A DNA stretch of 64,000 nt from Bacteroidota bacterium (GCA_007693555.1 REDJ01000232.1:30441-94440); one strand, 5' to 3'; shown: positions 8,426 through 17,663, counted from the stretch's first letter. Notes: generated by a model not told the origin, from the letters alone. Translations and numbers: made by a program.

Positions 8426-9162
8426 ACCAGTAAAATTTGTGTGAGAATTAAGTTGAAAATTATAATGTAGATGCTACTGAATACTACTGCTTTGGTGCTT
8501 GAGTGCCCCACTTCAAGAGCTCCTCCCCTGGTAATATAACCAAAATAGCCTGAAATAGAAGCTATCAGAAATGCGAATACAACGGTTTTAATAAGTGCAT
8601 AAAAAACATCATATTGAGAGAACTCAAAAAGAATTCCGTAAAAATAATGACTTAAAGGCACCACATTGGTTATGGCTGAAGCCATCCAACCACCCAATAT
8701 GCCCAAAAAAATACTGATTATTACCAGCATAGGATTCACTATCATACTGGCAATGATTTTGGGTAAGATAAGGTAACCCGCTGAGTTAATGCCCATTACC
8801 TCAAGTGCATCAATCTGCTCTGTTACCCGCATGGTGCCAATTTCAGAAGCAATTCGCGAACCTACCTTTCCGGCAAGTATCAAACTTATTATGGTAGGTG
8901 AGAACTCAAGTATGATGGATTGCCGGGTTGCAAAACCTACTGCGTAAATGGGCAACAAAGGATGATCTGTATTAAAGGCTGTTTGTATGGTAACAACAGC
9001 ACCCATAAAAACAGAAATGATCGCAACAATTCCTAAGCTTTGCAGACCCAGGTTATCCATTTCTACAATGATCTTTTGCCTGTAAATCCCAGGGTTCTGA
9101 GGCCTTTGAAGTATTTTTACCAGAAGTAACAGGTATTTTCCTATGTTAGTAAATAATTTCAT
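8422..9162 (-). CDS. mlaE: MlaE-type ABC transporter permease
   Basis: The 246-residue membrane protein belongs to the MlaE/YrbE family: it has about five to six hydrophobic segments and the conserved middle region RIASEIGTMRVTEQIDALEVMG (split by the membrane turn), which is the coupling part that contacts the ATPase. It forms the inner-membrane core of the phospholipid transporter with MlaF. It is the first gene of the minus-strand run and is preceded by a 375-bp gap, so the operon promoter should lie there, though I could not find a consensus pair of boxes. Confidence 0.92.
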   Translation of the reverse strand: MKLFTNIGKYLLLLVKILQRPQNPGIYRQKIIVEMDNLGLQSLGIVAIISVFMGAVVTIQTAFNTDHPLLPIYAVGFATRQSIILEFSPTIISLILAGKVGSRIASEIGTMRVTEQIDALEVMGINSAGYLILPKIIASMIVNPMLVIISIFLGILGGWMASAITNVVPLSHYFYGILFEFSQYDVFYALIKTVVFAFLIASISGYFGYITRGGALEVGHSSTKAVVFSSIYIIIFNLILTQILLV

Positions 9163-9537
9163 CTTTTAAGTGAAATGTCAAGATTCAGAATGCGAATTTA
9201 CGCATATTTTACCGAAAGAATTTTACCTGAATGTGATTCAAATTATATTGTATAATGAGATGGTTGAGTTTTTGCTTTTCTTTTTAATTATACGATTAAG
9301 TGTATTGATTAATTTATAAAAATAAGAATTGATTTGTTGATAAGTTTGTTTTGTAAATGCGGAATCTCTGTATTTGAGAATTTATATGCGATTCTGAACT
9401 ATGGTAAAATCTTTTTAGAAATTTTGGCTGTGAAGGCATTGTATTTATAGGTGATTGGCCAGATAAATTCAAAAAAAATCATTAGGTTTGCAGATAATAT
9501 AAACAATATTATAAGCTGTTTATAAATCCGGATTATT
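9163..9537. other. 375-bp divergent intergenic region
   Basis: No gene is supported. The stretch separates the minus-strand mlaE run from the plus-strand lipoprotein/SprT genes, so it should carry both promoters. TAAGTTTG at 9341-9348 matches the TAnnTTTG -7 box on the plus strand but has no -33 box at the right spacing. Confidence 0.4.
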
Positions 9538-9705
9538 ATGTTTAAACAAACCAGGATATTACTCGTCGTTACTTTAGTTATACTGGGCATGCTGTTTGTT
9601 TCATGTTCAGTATTGCGAGGGCGCAAATGTAATTGCCCCCAATGGAGTAAGGAAATTCCTGTAAAAGATTTTGATACTGTTGATTCCGATGCACCCAAAG
9701 CATAA
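9538..9705 (+). CDS. Small lipoprotein, 55 residues, unknown function
   Basis: An open frame from the ATG at 9538 to TAA at 9703-9705 encodes a basic N-terminus (MFKQTR), a hydrophobic stretch and a lipobox FVSC (Cys23), followed by a 32-residue mature peptide with a KCNCPQW motif. The features are those of a genuine bacterial lipoprotein signal, not of a chance frame. The stop codon lies inside the next gene, overlapping the proposed SprT-like start at 9689 by 17 bp, so the two are probably translated from one message. The two cysteines separated by one residue could bind a metal or form disulfides; the function is unknown to me. Confidence 0.7.
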   Translation: MFKQTRILLVVTLVILGMLFVSCSVLRGRKCNCPQWSKEIPVKDFDTVDSDAPKA

Positions 9706-10324
9706 AGAAATCCTGGCAAGGTATTTCCCGGCCCGTACTTTAGAGCAAGTTACAGGCCTCATTATCAACCATCGTATACACATAAAATTTACCTCCGGAC
9801 GAAATACAAAACTGGGAGATTATCGTCCCCCCGGGCCTAAGTTAACTACCCACCGTATTACAGTTAACGGAAATCTGAATCCCTGGTTTCTTTATTTGGT
9901 ATTCCTGCATGAATTTGCCCATTTGCTTGTTTGGAATACATACAAAACCCGTGTAAATCCTCATGGTGAACAATGGAAGCAGCAATTTTCCGGACTTCTG
10001 AAACAAGTGGTGGAAAATGACCTTTTGCCGGATAAACTCAAGCAACCGGTTTTGGACTTTTCCAACCATATAAAAGCTACTTTTGCTTCCAGCCCTGTTT
10101 TGTGGAAGATTTTGAAAAGCTACGATGAAAAAACGTCCAGTGAAATTACCATTGAAGATATTCCGTTTAATGCTTACTTTAAAGCTACCAATGGTAAGCT
10201 ATTTAAAAAAGAAGAAAAATTAAGAACAAGGTACAGATGCTTGTGCCTCGACAACAAACGCAGATATCTGTTTCATCCCATGGCATGTATCAGGCCGGTT
10301 GAGGGTGAACATGTTAATGAATAA
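9689..10324 (+). CDS. SprT-like zinc metalloprotein
   Basis: The 211-residue protein has the SprT/Spartan core, with the zinc-binding HEFAHLLVW (HExxH) motif near residue 74 and a second group of residues, HGEQW, about 20 residues later. In eukaryotes Spartan cleaves DNA-protein crosslinks; bacterial SprT-like proteins are largely uncharacterised. The C-terminal part has YRCLC and FHPMACIRPV, a likely second metal or structural segment. I chose the ATG at 9689 (MHPKHKEIL); an in-frame ATG at 9671 would add six hydrophobic residues that look accidental. The gene overlaps the upstream lipoprotein gene by 17 bp and is followed 60 bp later by the mannose-1-phosphate guanylyltransferase gene. Confidence 0.85.
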   Translation: MHPKHKEILARYFPARTLEQVTGLIINHRIHIKFTSGRNTKLGDYRPPGPKLTTHRITVNGNLNPWFLYLVFLHEFAHLLVWNTYKTRVNPHGEQWKQQFSGLLKQVVENDLLPDKLKQPVLDFSNHIKATFASSPVLWKILKSYDEKTSSEITIEDIPFNAYFKATNGKLFKKEEKLRTRYRCLCLDNKRRYLFHPMACIRPVEGEHVNE

Positions 10325-10343
10325 TTTAAATTCTAAATATTTC

Positions 10344-10370
10344 AACCGGCAGTTCAGCTTGCCGGTTTTT
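10344..10370 (+). terminator. Intrinsic terminator or attenuator after the SprT-like gene
   Basis: AACCGGCA (10344-10351) pairs with TGCCGGTT (10360-10367) and is followed by T residues and then only 14 bp to the next start codon. No separate promoter fits in that space, so partial readthrough into the guanylyltransferase gene is likely. Confidence 0.65.
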
Positions 10371-10384
10371 AAAAATTAACAAAT

Positions 10385-11476
10385 ATGGACAAAAACAATT
10401 ACGTTGTAATTATGGCAGGGGGAGTAGGAGAACGATTCTGGCCCATGAGCAGGGTGAGCCGCCCCAAGCAGTTTATCGATATTTTAGGAACAGGAAAAAC
10501 ACTTATTCAGCAAACCTATGAGCGTTTTTTGAAAGTCTGTTATCCTGAAAATATTTATATCGTTACCAACAAGATTTATCGTGATCTTGTAATGCAGCAG
10601 CTTGAAGGAATAAAAGAGGCCCAGGTTGTTTGCGAACCGGCAAGAAAAAATACAGCGCCCTGTATTGCCTATGCAGCATATAAAATTCATGCTCTAAACC
10701 CCGAGGCCCGCATGGTAGTTGCACCATCTGACCATATCATTATGAAAGAGGATGTGTTTTGTAATATTATCATTTCTGCATTGGAAGCTGCAAAAGACGG
10801 TGAAAATTTTTATACCCTGGGAATAAAACCCTCAAGACCCGATACGGGTTACGGCTATATTCAGTATGTGGCAGGTACCAGATACGAACACAGCGATTTA
10901 TTGCGAAAAGTAAAAACCTTTACCGAAAAACCCAACGAAGAATTGGCCTTGTCATTCTTGCAAAGTGGTGATTTTCTCTGGAATTCAGGCATATTTATCT
11001 GGTCATGCAAGTCCATTATAGATGCATTTGAAAAGTTTCAGCCCGAAATCAGCTATGTATTTCAAAAAGGCATCGGACTTTACAATACTCCTGATGAAGA
11101 ACCCTATATAGAAAAAGCATACCCATCCTGTAAAAGTATTTCCATAGATTATGCAATCATGGAAAAAGCCGAAAATGTTTATGTATTTATTTCCGATTTT
11201 GGATGGTCAGATCTGGGAACATGGGGTTCACTGTTTGATGTCAGAAAAAAGGATAAAAATAACAATGCCGTTATGGGTAATAATGTCATGGTTTATGATG
11301 CCAAAAATTGCATAGTAAATGTACCCGACGAAAAGATCGTGATTATCCAGGGCCTTGATGATTATATTATTTCAGAGTCAGACAGTGCATTGCTTATTTG
11401 CCAGAAACATCAGGAGCAGCAAATACGCAGATATGTGAATGACATTAAGCTTTTTAAAGGGGAGGAGTATATTTAA
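10385..11476 (+). CDS. manC: Mannose-1-phosphate guanylyltransferase
   Basis: The 363-residue nucleotidyltransferase makes GDP-mannose from GTP and mannose 1-phosphate, the donor for mannosylated and fucosylated glycans. The N-terminus carries the sugar-nucleotide pyrophosphorylase signature (MAGGVGERFWPMSR with PKQF following), and further motifs are APSDH, TGYGYI, FTEKPN, LWNSGIF and the end of the catalytic domain FGWSDLGTW. The protein stops after a short C-terminal beta-helix part and lacks the phosphomannose isomerase domain found in the long bifunctional ManC/AlgA form, as is usual in this phylum. It lies behind the SprT-like gene. Confidence 0.93.
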   Translation: MDKNNYVVIMAGGVGERFWPMSRVSRPKQFIDILGTGKTLIQQTYERFLKVCYPENIYIVTNKIYRDLVMQQLEGIKEAQVVCEPARKNTAPCIAYAAYKIHALNPEARMVVAPSDHIIMKEDVFCNIIISALEAAKDGENFYTLGIKPSRPDTGYGYIQYVAGTRYEHSDLLRKVKTFTEKPNEELALSFLQSGDFLWNSGIFIWSCKSIIDAFEKFQPEISYVFQKGIGLYNTPDEEPYIEKAYPSCKSISIDYAIMEKAENVYVFISDFGWSDLGTWGSLFDVRKKDKNNNAVMGNNVMVYDAKNCIVNVPDEKIVIIQGLDDYIISESDSALLICQKHQEQQIRRYVNDIKLFKGEEYI

Positions 11477-11528
11477 TATTTACAACTTTTCCTGATCAAA
11501 TTACTAATCAACATATTATAAAAATCAA

Positions 11529-13682
11529 ATGATAAAACGAAAAATCTTCCTTTTGCTTTTTATTGCCGGACTTTTTCGTCCTGCTGTAAAGGCTGATGAG
11601 GGGATGTGGCTCCCCTTTCTTATTGATGATAATCTTTATGAAACTATGCAGGAAATGGGTTTGAAACTCACTCCTGAACAGATTTTCAGTTTTACAGAAT
11701 CCAGCATCAAGGATGCAATTGTAAGCTTTGGAGGTTTCTGCACCGGAGAAATCATTTCGGACCAGGGGCTTTTACTGACCAATCACCACTGTGGGTATGG
11801 ACGTATACAATCGCATAGCACCCCCGAAAAAGATTATCTCACAGATGGTTTCTGGGCGATGACCCGTGAAGAAGAGCTCCCGAATCCCGGGTTATTTGTG
11901 AGTTTTCTTGTGAGTGTGGAGGATGTAACCCAGCAGGTAATGGCAGAACTGAATGAGGAAATGAACCGGCAGGAAAGAGAAGCTGCAGTAAGAAGAGTAA
12001 GTAACAGGCTGGTAAGTGAAGCCACAGAAGACACACATTACCAGGCCAATGTTAGGCCGATGTTTGCCGGGAATGAGTTTTTTCTGTTTGTGTATGAACG
12101 TTTTAATGATGTGAGAATGGTGGGTGTACCCCCATCCTCCATCGGAAAATTCGGTGGTGACACTGATAACTGGATGTGGCCTCGCCATACAGGGGATTTT
12201 GCCCTTTTCAGGGTTTATACTGCTCCTGATGGCACTCCGGCAGAATATGCCCCTGAAAATATTCCGCTCGTTCCCCGTCATCACCTGCCTGTATCTATTC
12301 GTGGTGTTGAGCAGGATGATTTTGCCATGGTTTTGGGATATTCTGGCTCCACCGATCGCTATCTAACTTCATTTGGAATTGAATTCCGGCTGGAACATGA
12401 ATTTCCTGTACGAATAGACATTCGCCGGCAGAAACTTGATATTATTGAAGAAGCCATGGCTGCCAGCGATGAAATCCGTATTAAATATGCATCCAAACAA
12501 TCCGGAATTTCCAACTACTGGAAAAACTTTATCGGCATGAGTAATGCCTTGGAAAGACTAAATGTTGCAGATACAAAAAGAGAAATTGAAGAGGAGTTTA
12601 CAGCTTGGGTGGATGAGGATGAAACCAGACAAGAGCAATATGGCAAGGTAATGGAAATGTTCGAATCAGTTTACAATGGATTTGAACAGTTTCATTCACA
12701 TAACTTCATTTATTTTGAGGCCATATTAACCGGGCCCGATATAATTAGAGTAGCATTGTCCTATCGCACACTTGCAAGGTTGCTGAGTGAAAATGCCGGA
12801 CAACAGGAAATACAAAATGAGATAAACAGGCTCAGAGATGCCCTTGAAAGGACCTATAGAAATTTTGATCAGGATGTGGACAGGCAATTATGGGCTGCAA
12901 TGATGGAAGTGTATCATTCTAAGGTTCCTGCTCATTTACAACCCGAAATTTTTACTGAAATCAACAAACGATTCCGTGGTGATTTTAATCGCTTTGCGGA
13001 ACAGGTCTACCGGGGAAGTATTTTTGCAAATGAAGAATCCCTTGAAAATTTTCTGAGCAAACCGGGTCTGCGTACTCTTCAAAGAGACTGGGTATTCAGG
13101 ATTGCCAATGAAATTTTTGATAATCATACAGCCATAATGCAGCAAATGGGAGTATACAATGATATGCTTGCAGATGCAAACCGGCTATTTATTCGCGGGT
13201 TGAGAGAAATGAAGCCAGATAAGCCCTTTTACCCTGATGCCAATTCCACAATGCGGTTTACATATGGTAGTGTTGGAGGCTATTTTCCTGCCGATGCGGT
13301 ATATTTTGATTTCGCAACAACCTACAAAGGAGTAATGGAAAAGGAAGACCCAAATCATCATGAATTTATTGTGCCTGAAGAATTAACTGAGCTTTTCATG
13401 CAAAAAGACTTTGGAGAATATGCGAATGACGGTAATTTAATAGTTAATTTTATTTCCAATAATGATATTACCGGAGGTAATTCAGGAAGCCCGGTTCTGG
13501 ATGGCGAGGGTAACCTTATCGGTTTAGCATTTGATGGCAACTGGGAAGCTATGAGCGGAGATATCCTTTTTGAGCACGAAATGCAGCGTTGCATCAATGT
13601 GGATGCCCGTTATATCTTGTTTATCATTGATAAATTTGCAGGAGCAACACACCTGATTGATGAAATGACTATCGTCAGATAG
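11529..13682 (+). CDS. dpp7: S46 family dipeptidyl-peptidase, DPP7-type
   Basis: The 717-residue secreted serine peptidase removes dipeptides from peptide N-termini in the periplasm. It has a signal peptide (to about Ala22) and the three catalytic motifs of S46: LLLTNHHCGYG with the catalytic His (86/87), DNWMWPRHTGDFALF with the Asp, and TGGNSGSPV with Ser652. Substrate choice in this family depends on one residue near the C-terminus: DPP11 has Arg in FDR, DPP7 has Gly. Here the segment is FDGNWEAMSGD with Gly670, which points to DPP7-type preference for hydrophobic P1 residues over Asp/Glu. It stands alone, 52 bp after manC, and is closed by the hairpin at 13721. Confidence 0.93.
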   Translation: MIKRKIFLLLFIAGLFRPAVKADEGMWLPFLIDDNLYETMQEMGLKLTPEQIFSFTESSIKDAIVSFGGFCTGEIISDQGLLLTNHHCGYGRIQSHSTPEKDYLTDGFWAMTREEELPNPGLFVSFLVSVEDVTQQVMAELNEEMNRQEREAAVRRVSNRLVSEATEDTHYQANVRPMFAGNEFFLFVYERFNDVRMVGVPPSSIGKFGGDTDNWMWPRHTGDFALFRVYTAPDGTPAEYAPENIPLVPRHHLPVSIRGVEQDDFAMVLGYSGSTDRYLTSFGIEFRLEHEFPVRIDIRRQKLDIIEEAMAASDEIRIKYASKQSGISNYWKNFIGMSNALERLNVADTKREIEEEFTAWVDEDETRQEQYGKVMEMFESVYNGFEQFHSHNFIYFEAILTGPDIIRVALSYRTLARLLSENAGQQEIQNEINRLRDALERTYRNFDQDVDRQLWAAMMEVYHSKVPAHLQPEIFTEINKRFRGDFNRFAEQVYRGSIFANEESLENFLSKPGLRTLQRDWVFRIANEIFDNHTAIMQQMGVYNDMLADANRLFIRGLREMKPDKPFYPDANSTMRFTYGSVGGYFPADAVYFDFATTYKGVMEKEDPNHHEFIVPEELTELFMQKDFGEYANDGNLIVNFISNNDITGGNSGSPVLDGEGNLIGLAFDGNWEAMSGDILFEHEMQRCINVDARYILFIIDKFAGATHLIDEMTIVR

Positions 13683-13720
13683 GTAAGAAGCTCAAAACCT
13701 TAATAGAGTAAATAAAAATT

Positions 13721-13775
13721 GAGCCTGTCGAAAAGGCTTTCTGAATTTCAGAATATCTGCCTTCCCGACAGGCTC
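13721..13775. terminator. Long palindromic hairpin between convergent peptidase genes
   Basis: GAGCCTGTCG (13721-13730) pairs with CGACAGGCTC (13766-13775), 10 bp without mismatch; the loop contains further complementary pieces (AAGGC with GCCTT and TCTGAA with TTCAGA). It lies between convergent genes and probably ends transcription from both sides, although no long T tract follows. It may be a copy of a dispersed intergenic palindrome. Confidence 0.6.
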
Positions 13776-13855
13776 AGGTTATACTTTACTATTTACAAAA
13801 ACTTTTAGTTAGTTTTTTCCTGATCGGTTTTCGTAATACCCAATTAAAAAAACAG

Positions 13856-15979
13856 TTAATATTTGGGGCTTACTCCCATGTTGTAAAACATGAAAGACCA
13901 AATATCCGTATGTTCGTCAATAATTTTTGACATGGGCTTACCTGCACCGTGTCCTGCATCCATATCAATTCGTATAAGTACCGGATTGTTTCCTTCGTGT
14001 CTACGTTGAAGTTCGGCTGCAAATTTAAAACTATGTGCCGGCACAACACGATCATCATGGTCAGCAGTAGTTATTAAAGTTGCAGGATAATTTACCCCCT
14101 GCTTCAGGTTATGCAATGGTGAGTAAGAATAGAGGTTATGAAAATGAACTTCTTCTTCGCTGGTGCCATAATCATCTGCCCAGGCCCATCCGATAGTAAA
14201 CAAGTGATAACGCAACATATCCAAAACACCAACTGCCGGAAATGCTACTTTAAAGAGTTCCGGCCTTTGAGTCATGGCTGCACCGACCAGTAATCCGCCG
14301 TTTGAGCCCCCCTGTATTGCCAGCCTTTCAGGGTTTGTGTAATTATTGTCAATCAGATATTCAGCAGCTGCAATAAAATCGTCAAATACATTTTGCCTGT
14401 TAAGCTGCCTGCCTGCATCGTGCCACTCGCGACCATATTCACCCCCTCCGCGGATGTTTGCCAAAGCATAAATGCCCCCATTTTCAAGAAGAATAAGACG
14501 CGAAACACTGAACCGGGGTGTCCTGCTGGCATTGAACCCACCATAACCATAAAGCAATGTGGGATTTTTACCATTGAGTTCAATCCCCTTTTTATAAACG
14601 ATAAACATGGGAACCCTGGTTCCGTCTTTGCTGTTATAAAATACCTGTTTGATTTCATAATCAGCGGGATTGAAATCAAGTTCGGGTACAAAATACGTTT
14701 CGTATGTATTTGTATTTACATCAAACCTGTAAATTGTTGCAGGGAAATTAAAAGACGTGAAAGAGAAAAAGGCGATATTATTATCCTTATCACCGCTAAA
14801 ACCGCCCAGGCTCCCAAGAGCAGGCAACTCAATCTGTGCTTCAATTCTCCCGCTTAAATCGTGTATATAAGCTTTGCTGTGGGCATCCTGCAAATATGTG
14901 CTTAATATTTTTCCTCCAATCAGAGATATGTTTCTTAATACCTGCTCATTTTCAGGAATGATCTCTTTCCAGTTTGCTACTGCCGGTCTTTCAGGATCAA
15001 TTAAAACCAGCCTGTACCGTGGTGCCGAGTGATTGGTCATTACAAGCAGCTTGCCATCAATATGGTCTATAACACGATTGCTTGAATCAAAACCTTCTAT
15101 AATTTTAATAAAATTATTTCCGGGTCTCTTATTGTCTCTCACATAAAGTGTATTACCCATAGTACTTTGCGATTCACTAAGAATAACAAACCTTTCATCA
15201 TCGGTAGTGCTTACACCATAATTTCTCCTGGGATGATTGGGGTTGTAATGTATAAGTTTGTCTTCTTCCTGAGAAGTTCCAAGTTTGTGGTAATATACTT
15301 TATGAAATTCATTGGTGCCTGATAGTTCCTCTCCTGGAGCGGGCTCATCGTAACGGCTGTAATAAAATCCATTTCCTTCCCATGAAATACCACTGAATTT
15401 AACCCACCTGATATGGTCATCCAGTAATTTTCCGCTGGCTATTTCCATTACAAAGATTTCATTCCAATCGGAGCCTCCTTTTGAAATGCTATAAGCCAGG
15501 TATTTAGCATCACTGGAAACGCTGACACGGCTTATGGAAATAACACCTTCTGCTGACATCTTGTTGGGGTCGAGCAGTACACGGGGTTTTCCGTCTATAC
15601 CTTCCCTTACATACAATACACTTTGGTTTTGTGTGCCATCGTTGCGGTAATAGAAATAATAATTCCCCTTTCTCCATGGAGTGGTATATCTTTCATAATT
15701 CCATAGCTCTGAAAGGCGTTCGTTGATTTTTTGCCTGAAAGGAATTTGTTCAAGATAACCAAATGTAACTGCATTCTGAGCCTTTACCCAGGCTTTTGTT
15801 TCCTCCGAATTGTCGTCTTCAAGCCAGCGGAAAGGATCTGCCACTTCCACTCCAAAATAATTATCAACCACTTCATCTATGCGGGTTTCAGGATACTCCA
15901 ATCTTATTTCACTCTTGCATTGCCACATTAAAAACGCTAATAAAAGCAGTACAGGTAATTTAATCCCTTTGATTTTCAT
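13856..15979 (-). CDS. Prolyl oligopeptidase family S9A serine peptidase, lipoprotein
   Basis: The 707-residue protein has a seven-bladed propeller domain (about 60-440) and a C-terminal alpha/beta-hydrolase domain. The catalytic triad is visible: QGGSNGGLLVGAAM with Ser559, TADHDDRVVPAHS with Asp, and DAGHGAGKP with His. It cleaves short peptides after proline. I chose the ATG at 15979 because it starts a signal peptide (MKIKGIKLPVLLLLAFLM) followed by a Cys in WQCKSE; the open frame extends 29 codons further upstream into sequence with no signal character. The Cys suggests a periplasmic lipoprotein, though the residues before it are not an ideal lipobox. Convergent with the DPP7-type gene. 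Confidence 0.93.
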   Translation of the reverse strand: MKIKGIKLPVLLLLAFLMWQCKSEIRLEYPETRIDEVVDNYFGVEVADPFRWLEDDNSEETKAWVKAQNAVTFGYLEQIPFRQKINERLSELWNYERYTTPWRKGNYYFYYRNDGTQNQSVLYVREGIDGKPRVLLDPNKMSAEGVISISRVSVSSDAKYLAYSISKGGSDWNEIFVMEIASGKLLDDHIRWVKFSGISWEGNGFYYSRYDEPAPGEELSGTNEFHKVYYHKLGTSQEEDKLIHYNPNHPRRNYGVSTTDDERFVILSESQSTMGNTLYVRDNKRPGNNFIKIIEGFDSSNRVIDHIDGKLLVMTNHSAPRYRLVLIDPERPAVANWKEIIPENEQVLRNISLIGGKILSTYLQDAHSKAYIHDLSGRIEAQIELPALGSLGGFSGDKDNNIAFFSFTSFNFPATIYRFDVNTNTYETYFVPELDFNPADYEIKQVFYNSKDGTRVPMFIVYKKGIELNGKNPTLLYGYGGFNASRTPRFSVSRLILLENGGIYALANIRGGGEYGREWHDAGRQLNRQNVFDDFIAAAEYLIDNNYTNPERLAIQGGSNGGLLVGAAMTQRPELFKVAFPAVGVLDMLRYHLFTIGWAWADDYGTSEEEVHFHNLYSYSPLHNLKQGVNYPATLITTADHDDRVVPAHSFKFAAELQRRHEGNNPVLIRIDMDAGHGAGKPMSKIIDEHTDIWSFMFYNMGVSPKY

Positions 15980-16054
15980 TTTTCGGATAGTTTTAAGTTG
16001 TATTTTAATAAAGATTAATTCAGGCGTTAAATATATATTATTTTTTAGTTTGGT

Positions 16055-16062
16055 TATCTTTG
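16055..16062 (+). promoter_or_regulatory. Probable -7 box for the gene at 16097
   Basis: TATCTTTG matches TAnnTTTG and lies 34 bp before the start codon. No TTTG stands at the standard -33 spacing. Confidence 0.35.
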
Positions 16063-16096
16063 CCACAGCGTTTAAAACTCAATCTTATAATTTTTT

Positions 16097-17002
16097 ATGG
16101 AAAAGCAAAAAATAAAGGAAAGTCTTGTATATAAAAAAGATTTGGTATTAAAATCGGCCTCAGAAAATGAACTTGAGGAGCAAGAATATCTTTTTTCCAG
16201 AACCGTTTACAATGAAGATGGTAAGGTAATAAGTGAGATTCAATATTCTCCATCAGGAGATACCATCCAGGAGTATGAATATAAATATAATTCACAGGGT
16301 TTGCTGACGGAGGAATTGTTAAAGGAAGCAGATGGTTTTATAGCTGAACACAAAAGTTTTGAGGTAAACGATGACGGAAGAATTATAAAGGAGTTCAGGC
16401 ATTATATGGATGAATCATTTGATACCATTCACTATTTTTATGATGATCAGGGTAATATAATCAAAAAAGAAGTTATTGACCCTGATGGAGATTTGGAAAG
16501 CATTGAGGAGTTTTCTTATAGCGGAGAATTGCAGACAACTCACATAGTAAAGGATGCAGATGGCGAACTGGTTTATGAGAAAAAAATTGACTTTAATGAT
16601 GAAGGCAAGGCAGTTGAGATTTATGAGTTTGACGGTTCTTCCGGGCAAACTAAAAAAGTGGTAAATGAATACTATCCCTCAGGTAATAAAAAGGAAGTCC
16701 TCACGTATAACCATGCCGGTCAATTGATCGGGAAGGTTACCTTAAAGGAAAATACTGAAGGTAAAATTATACAGGTTACAGAGGAAAGTCCCGGCAAGAA
16801 AAACATTTCAAATTTCACTTATGACGAGAGAGGTAATATGGTTTATCAGGACGAATTTGACAAAAACGGTGAAATGATAGCCAAAGTGAACAGGGTGTAT
16901 GATGATAATAACAAACTCTTATCTTCTGCCGTGTATATGCACGGAGGAGGTCGCGGTCTCTCAAGGAATTATACCCTCAGGCAGGAGTATACTTATTTTT
17001 GA
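16097..17002 (+). CDS. Conserved hypothetical protein with YD/RHS-like tandem repeats
   Basis: The 301-residue acidic protein has no signal peptide or membrane segment. From about residue 30 to 270 it is built of imperfect units of about 20-24 residues of the type Y-x-D/E-x-G-x-(I/L)-x-x-(E/K), for example VYNEDGKVISE, FEVNDDGRIIKE, YDDQGNIIKKE, DFNDEGKAVE, TYNHAGQLIGK, TYDERGNMVYQ and VYDDNNKLLSS. Such units resemble RHS/YD or MORN-like beta-hairpin repeats and usually form a scaffold or binding surface. The function is unknown. The DUF2179 membrane protein gene follows after 31 bp on the same strand, so the two may form an operon. Confidence 0.75.
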   Translation: MEKQKIKESLVYKKDLVLKSASENELEEQEYLFSRTVYNEDGKVISEIQYSPSGDTIQEYEYKYNSQGLLTEELLKEADGFIAEHKSFEVNDDGRIIKEFRHYMDESFDTIHYFYDDQGNIIKKEVIDPDGDLESIEEFSYSGELQTTHIVKDADGELVYEKKIDFNDEGKAVEIYEFDGSSGQTKKVVNEYYPSGNKKEVLTYNHAGQLIGKVTLKENTEGKIIQVTEESPGKKNISNFTYDERGNMVYQDEFDKNGEMIAKVNRVYDDNNKLLSSAVYMHGGGRGLSRNYTLRQEYTYF

Positions 17003-17033
17003 TGTTTTTTAATATATCAAAATCCGGCTGTTT

Positions 17034-17630
17034 ATGGAGCTTGTTTCATTAATGGATTCATTCTGGTGGACATGGGTTGTGCTTCCTTTTCTGATCTTTT
17101 TTTCACGGATTCTTGATCAGAGTATTGGTACGCTCAGAGTTATTTTTGTTTCTAAAGGATTGAAAAAAATAGCTCCTTTTTTGGGGTTTTTTGAGGTGAT
17201 CATATGGTTACTGGCGGTTGCGCAGGTAATGAAGCACCTTAACAACCCAATGTCATATATTGCCTATGGTGCCGGTTTTGCTACCGGGAATTATGTTGGT
17301 ATTCTAATCGAAGAAAAGTTGTCACTTGGAACTGTACTGATCAGGATTGTTCCTAAAAAAGATGCTTCCAGGTTGATTCAGTATTTGAGGGACCAGAACT
17401 TTGGAGTAACAGTTGTTGATGCGGAAGGGGCTATGGGCAGCAAGGTTAAAATAATTTTTACGATTATTAAAAGAAAAAATGTATTAAGGGTAATTTCAGC
17501 AATCAATGATTACAGCCCCAATGCATTTTATACAATTGAAGAAATAAAAACCGTTAAGGAAGGATACTTTGGGATACCTATTCAACCCAAAGGGTTGGGT
17601 ATCAGAGAGCGATTATTTAAGAGAAAGTAA
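17034..17630 (+). CDS. DUF2179/DUF5698 (UPF0316) family membrane protein
   Basis: The 198-residue protein has three N-terminal hydrophobic helices (about 12-30, 45-62 and 70-90) that include RILDQSIGTLRVIFVSKG and AYGAGFATGNYVGILIEEKLSLG, both characteristic of UPF0316/YebE-like proteins, followed by a cytoplasmic DUF2179 domain of about 100 residues (RIVPKKDASRL, FGVTVVDAEG, FTIIKRKN). The role of the family is unknown; DUF2179 domains resemble small ligand-binding ferredoxin-like folds. It is probably cotranscribed with the upstream repeat protein and ends at the bidirectional terminator at 17664. Confidence 0.88.
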   Translation: MELVSLMDSFWWTWVVLPFLIFFSRILDQSIGTLRVIFVSKGLKKIAPFLGFFEVIIWLLAVAQVMKHLNNPMSYIAYGAGFATGNYVGILIEEKLSLGTVLIRIVPKKDASRLIQYLRDQNFGVTVVDAEGAMGSKVKIIFTIIKRKNVLRVISAINDYSPNAFYTIEEIKTVKEGYFGIPIQPKGLGIRERLFKRK

Positions 17631-17663
17631 ATCTGCAAATCAAATAATTTAGAGCAGCAAATA

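Noticed and set aside
9399..9719. 106-residue minus-strand frame
   Set aside because: Lies opposite the small lipoprotein and SprT start, and has no domain or ribosome binding site.
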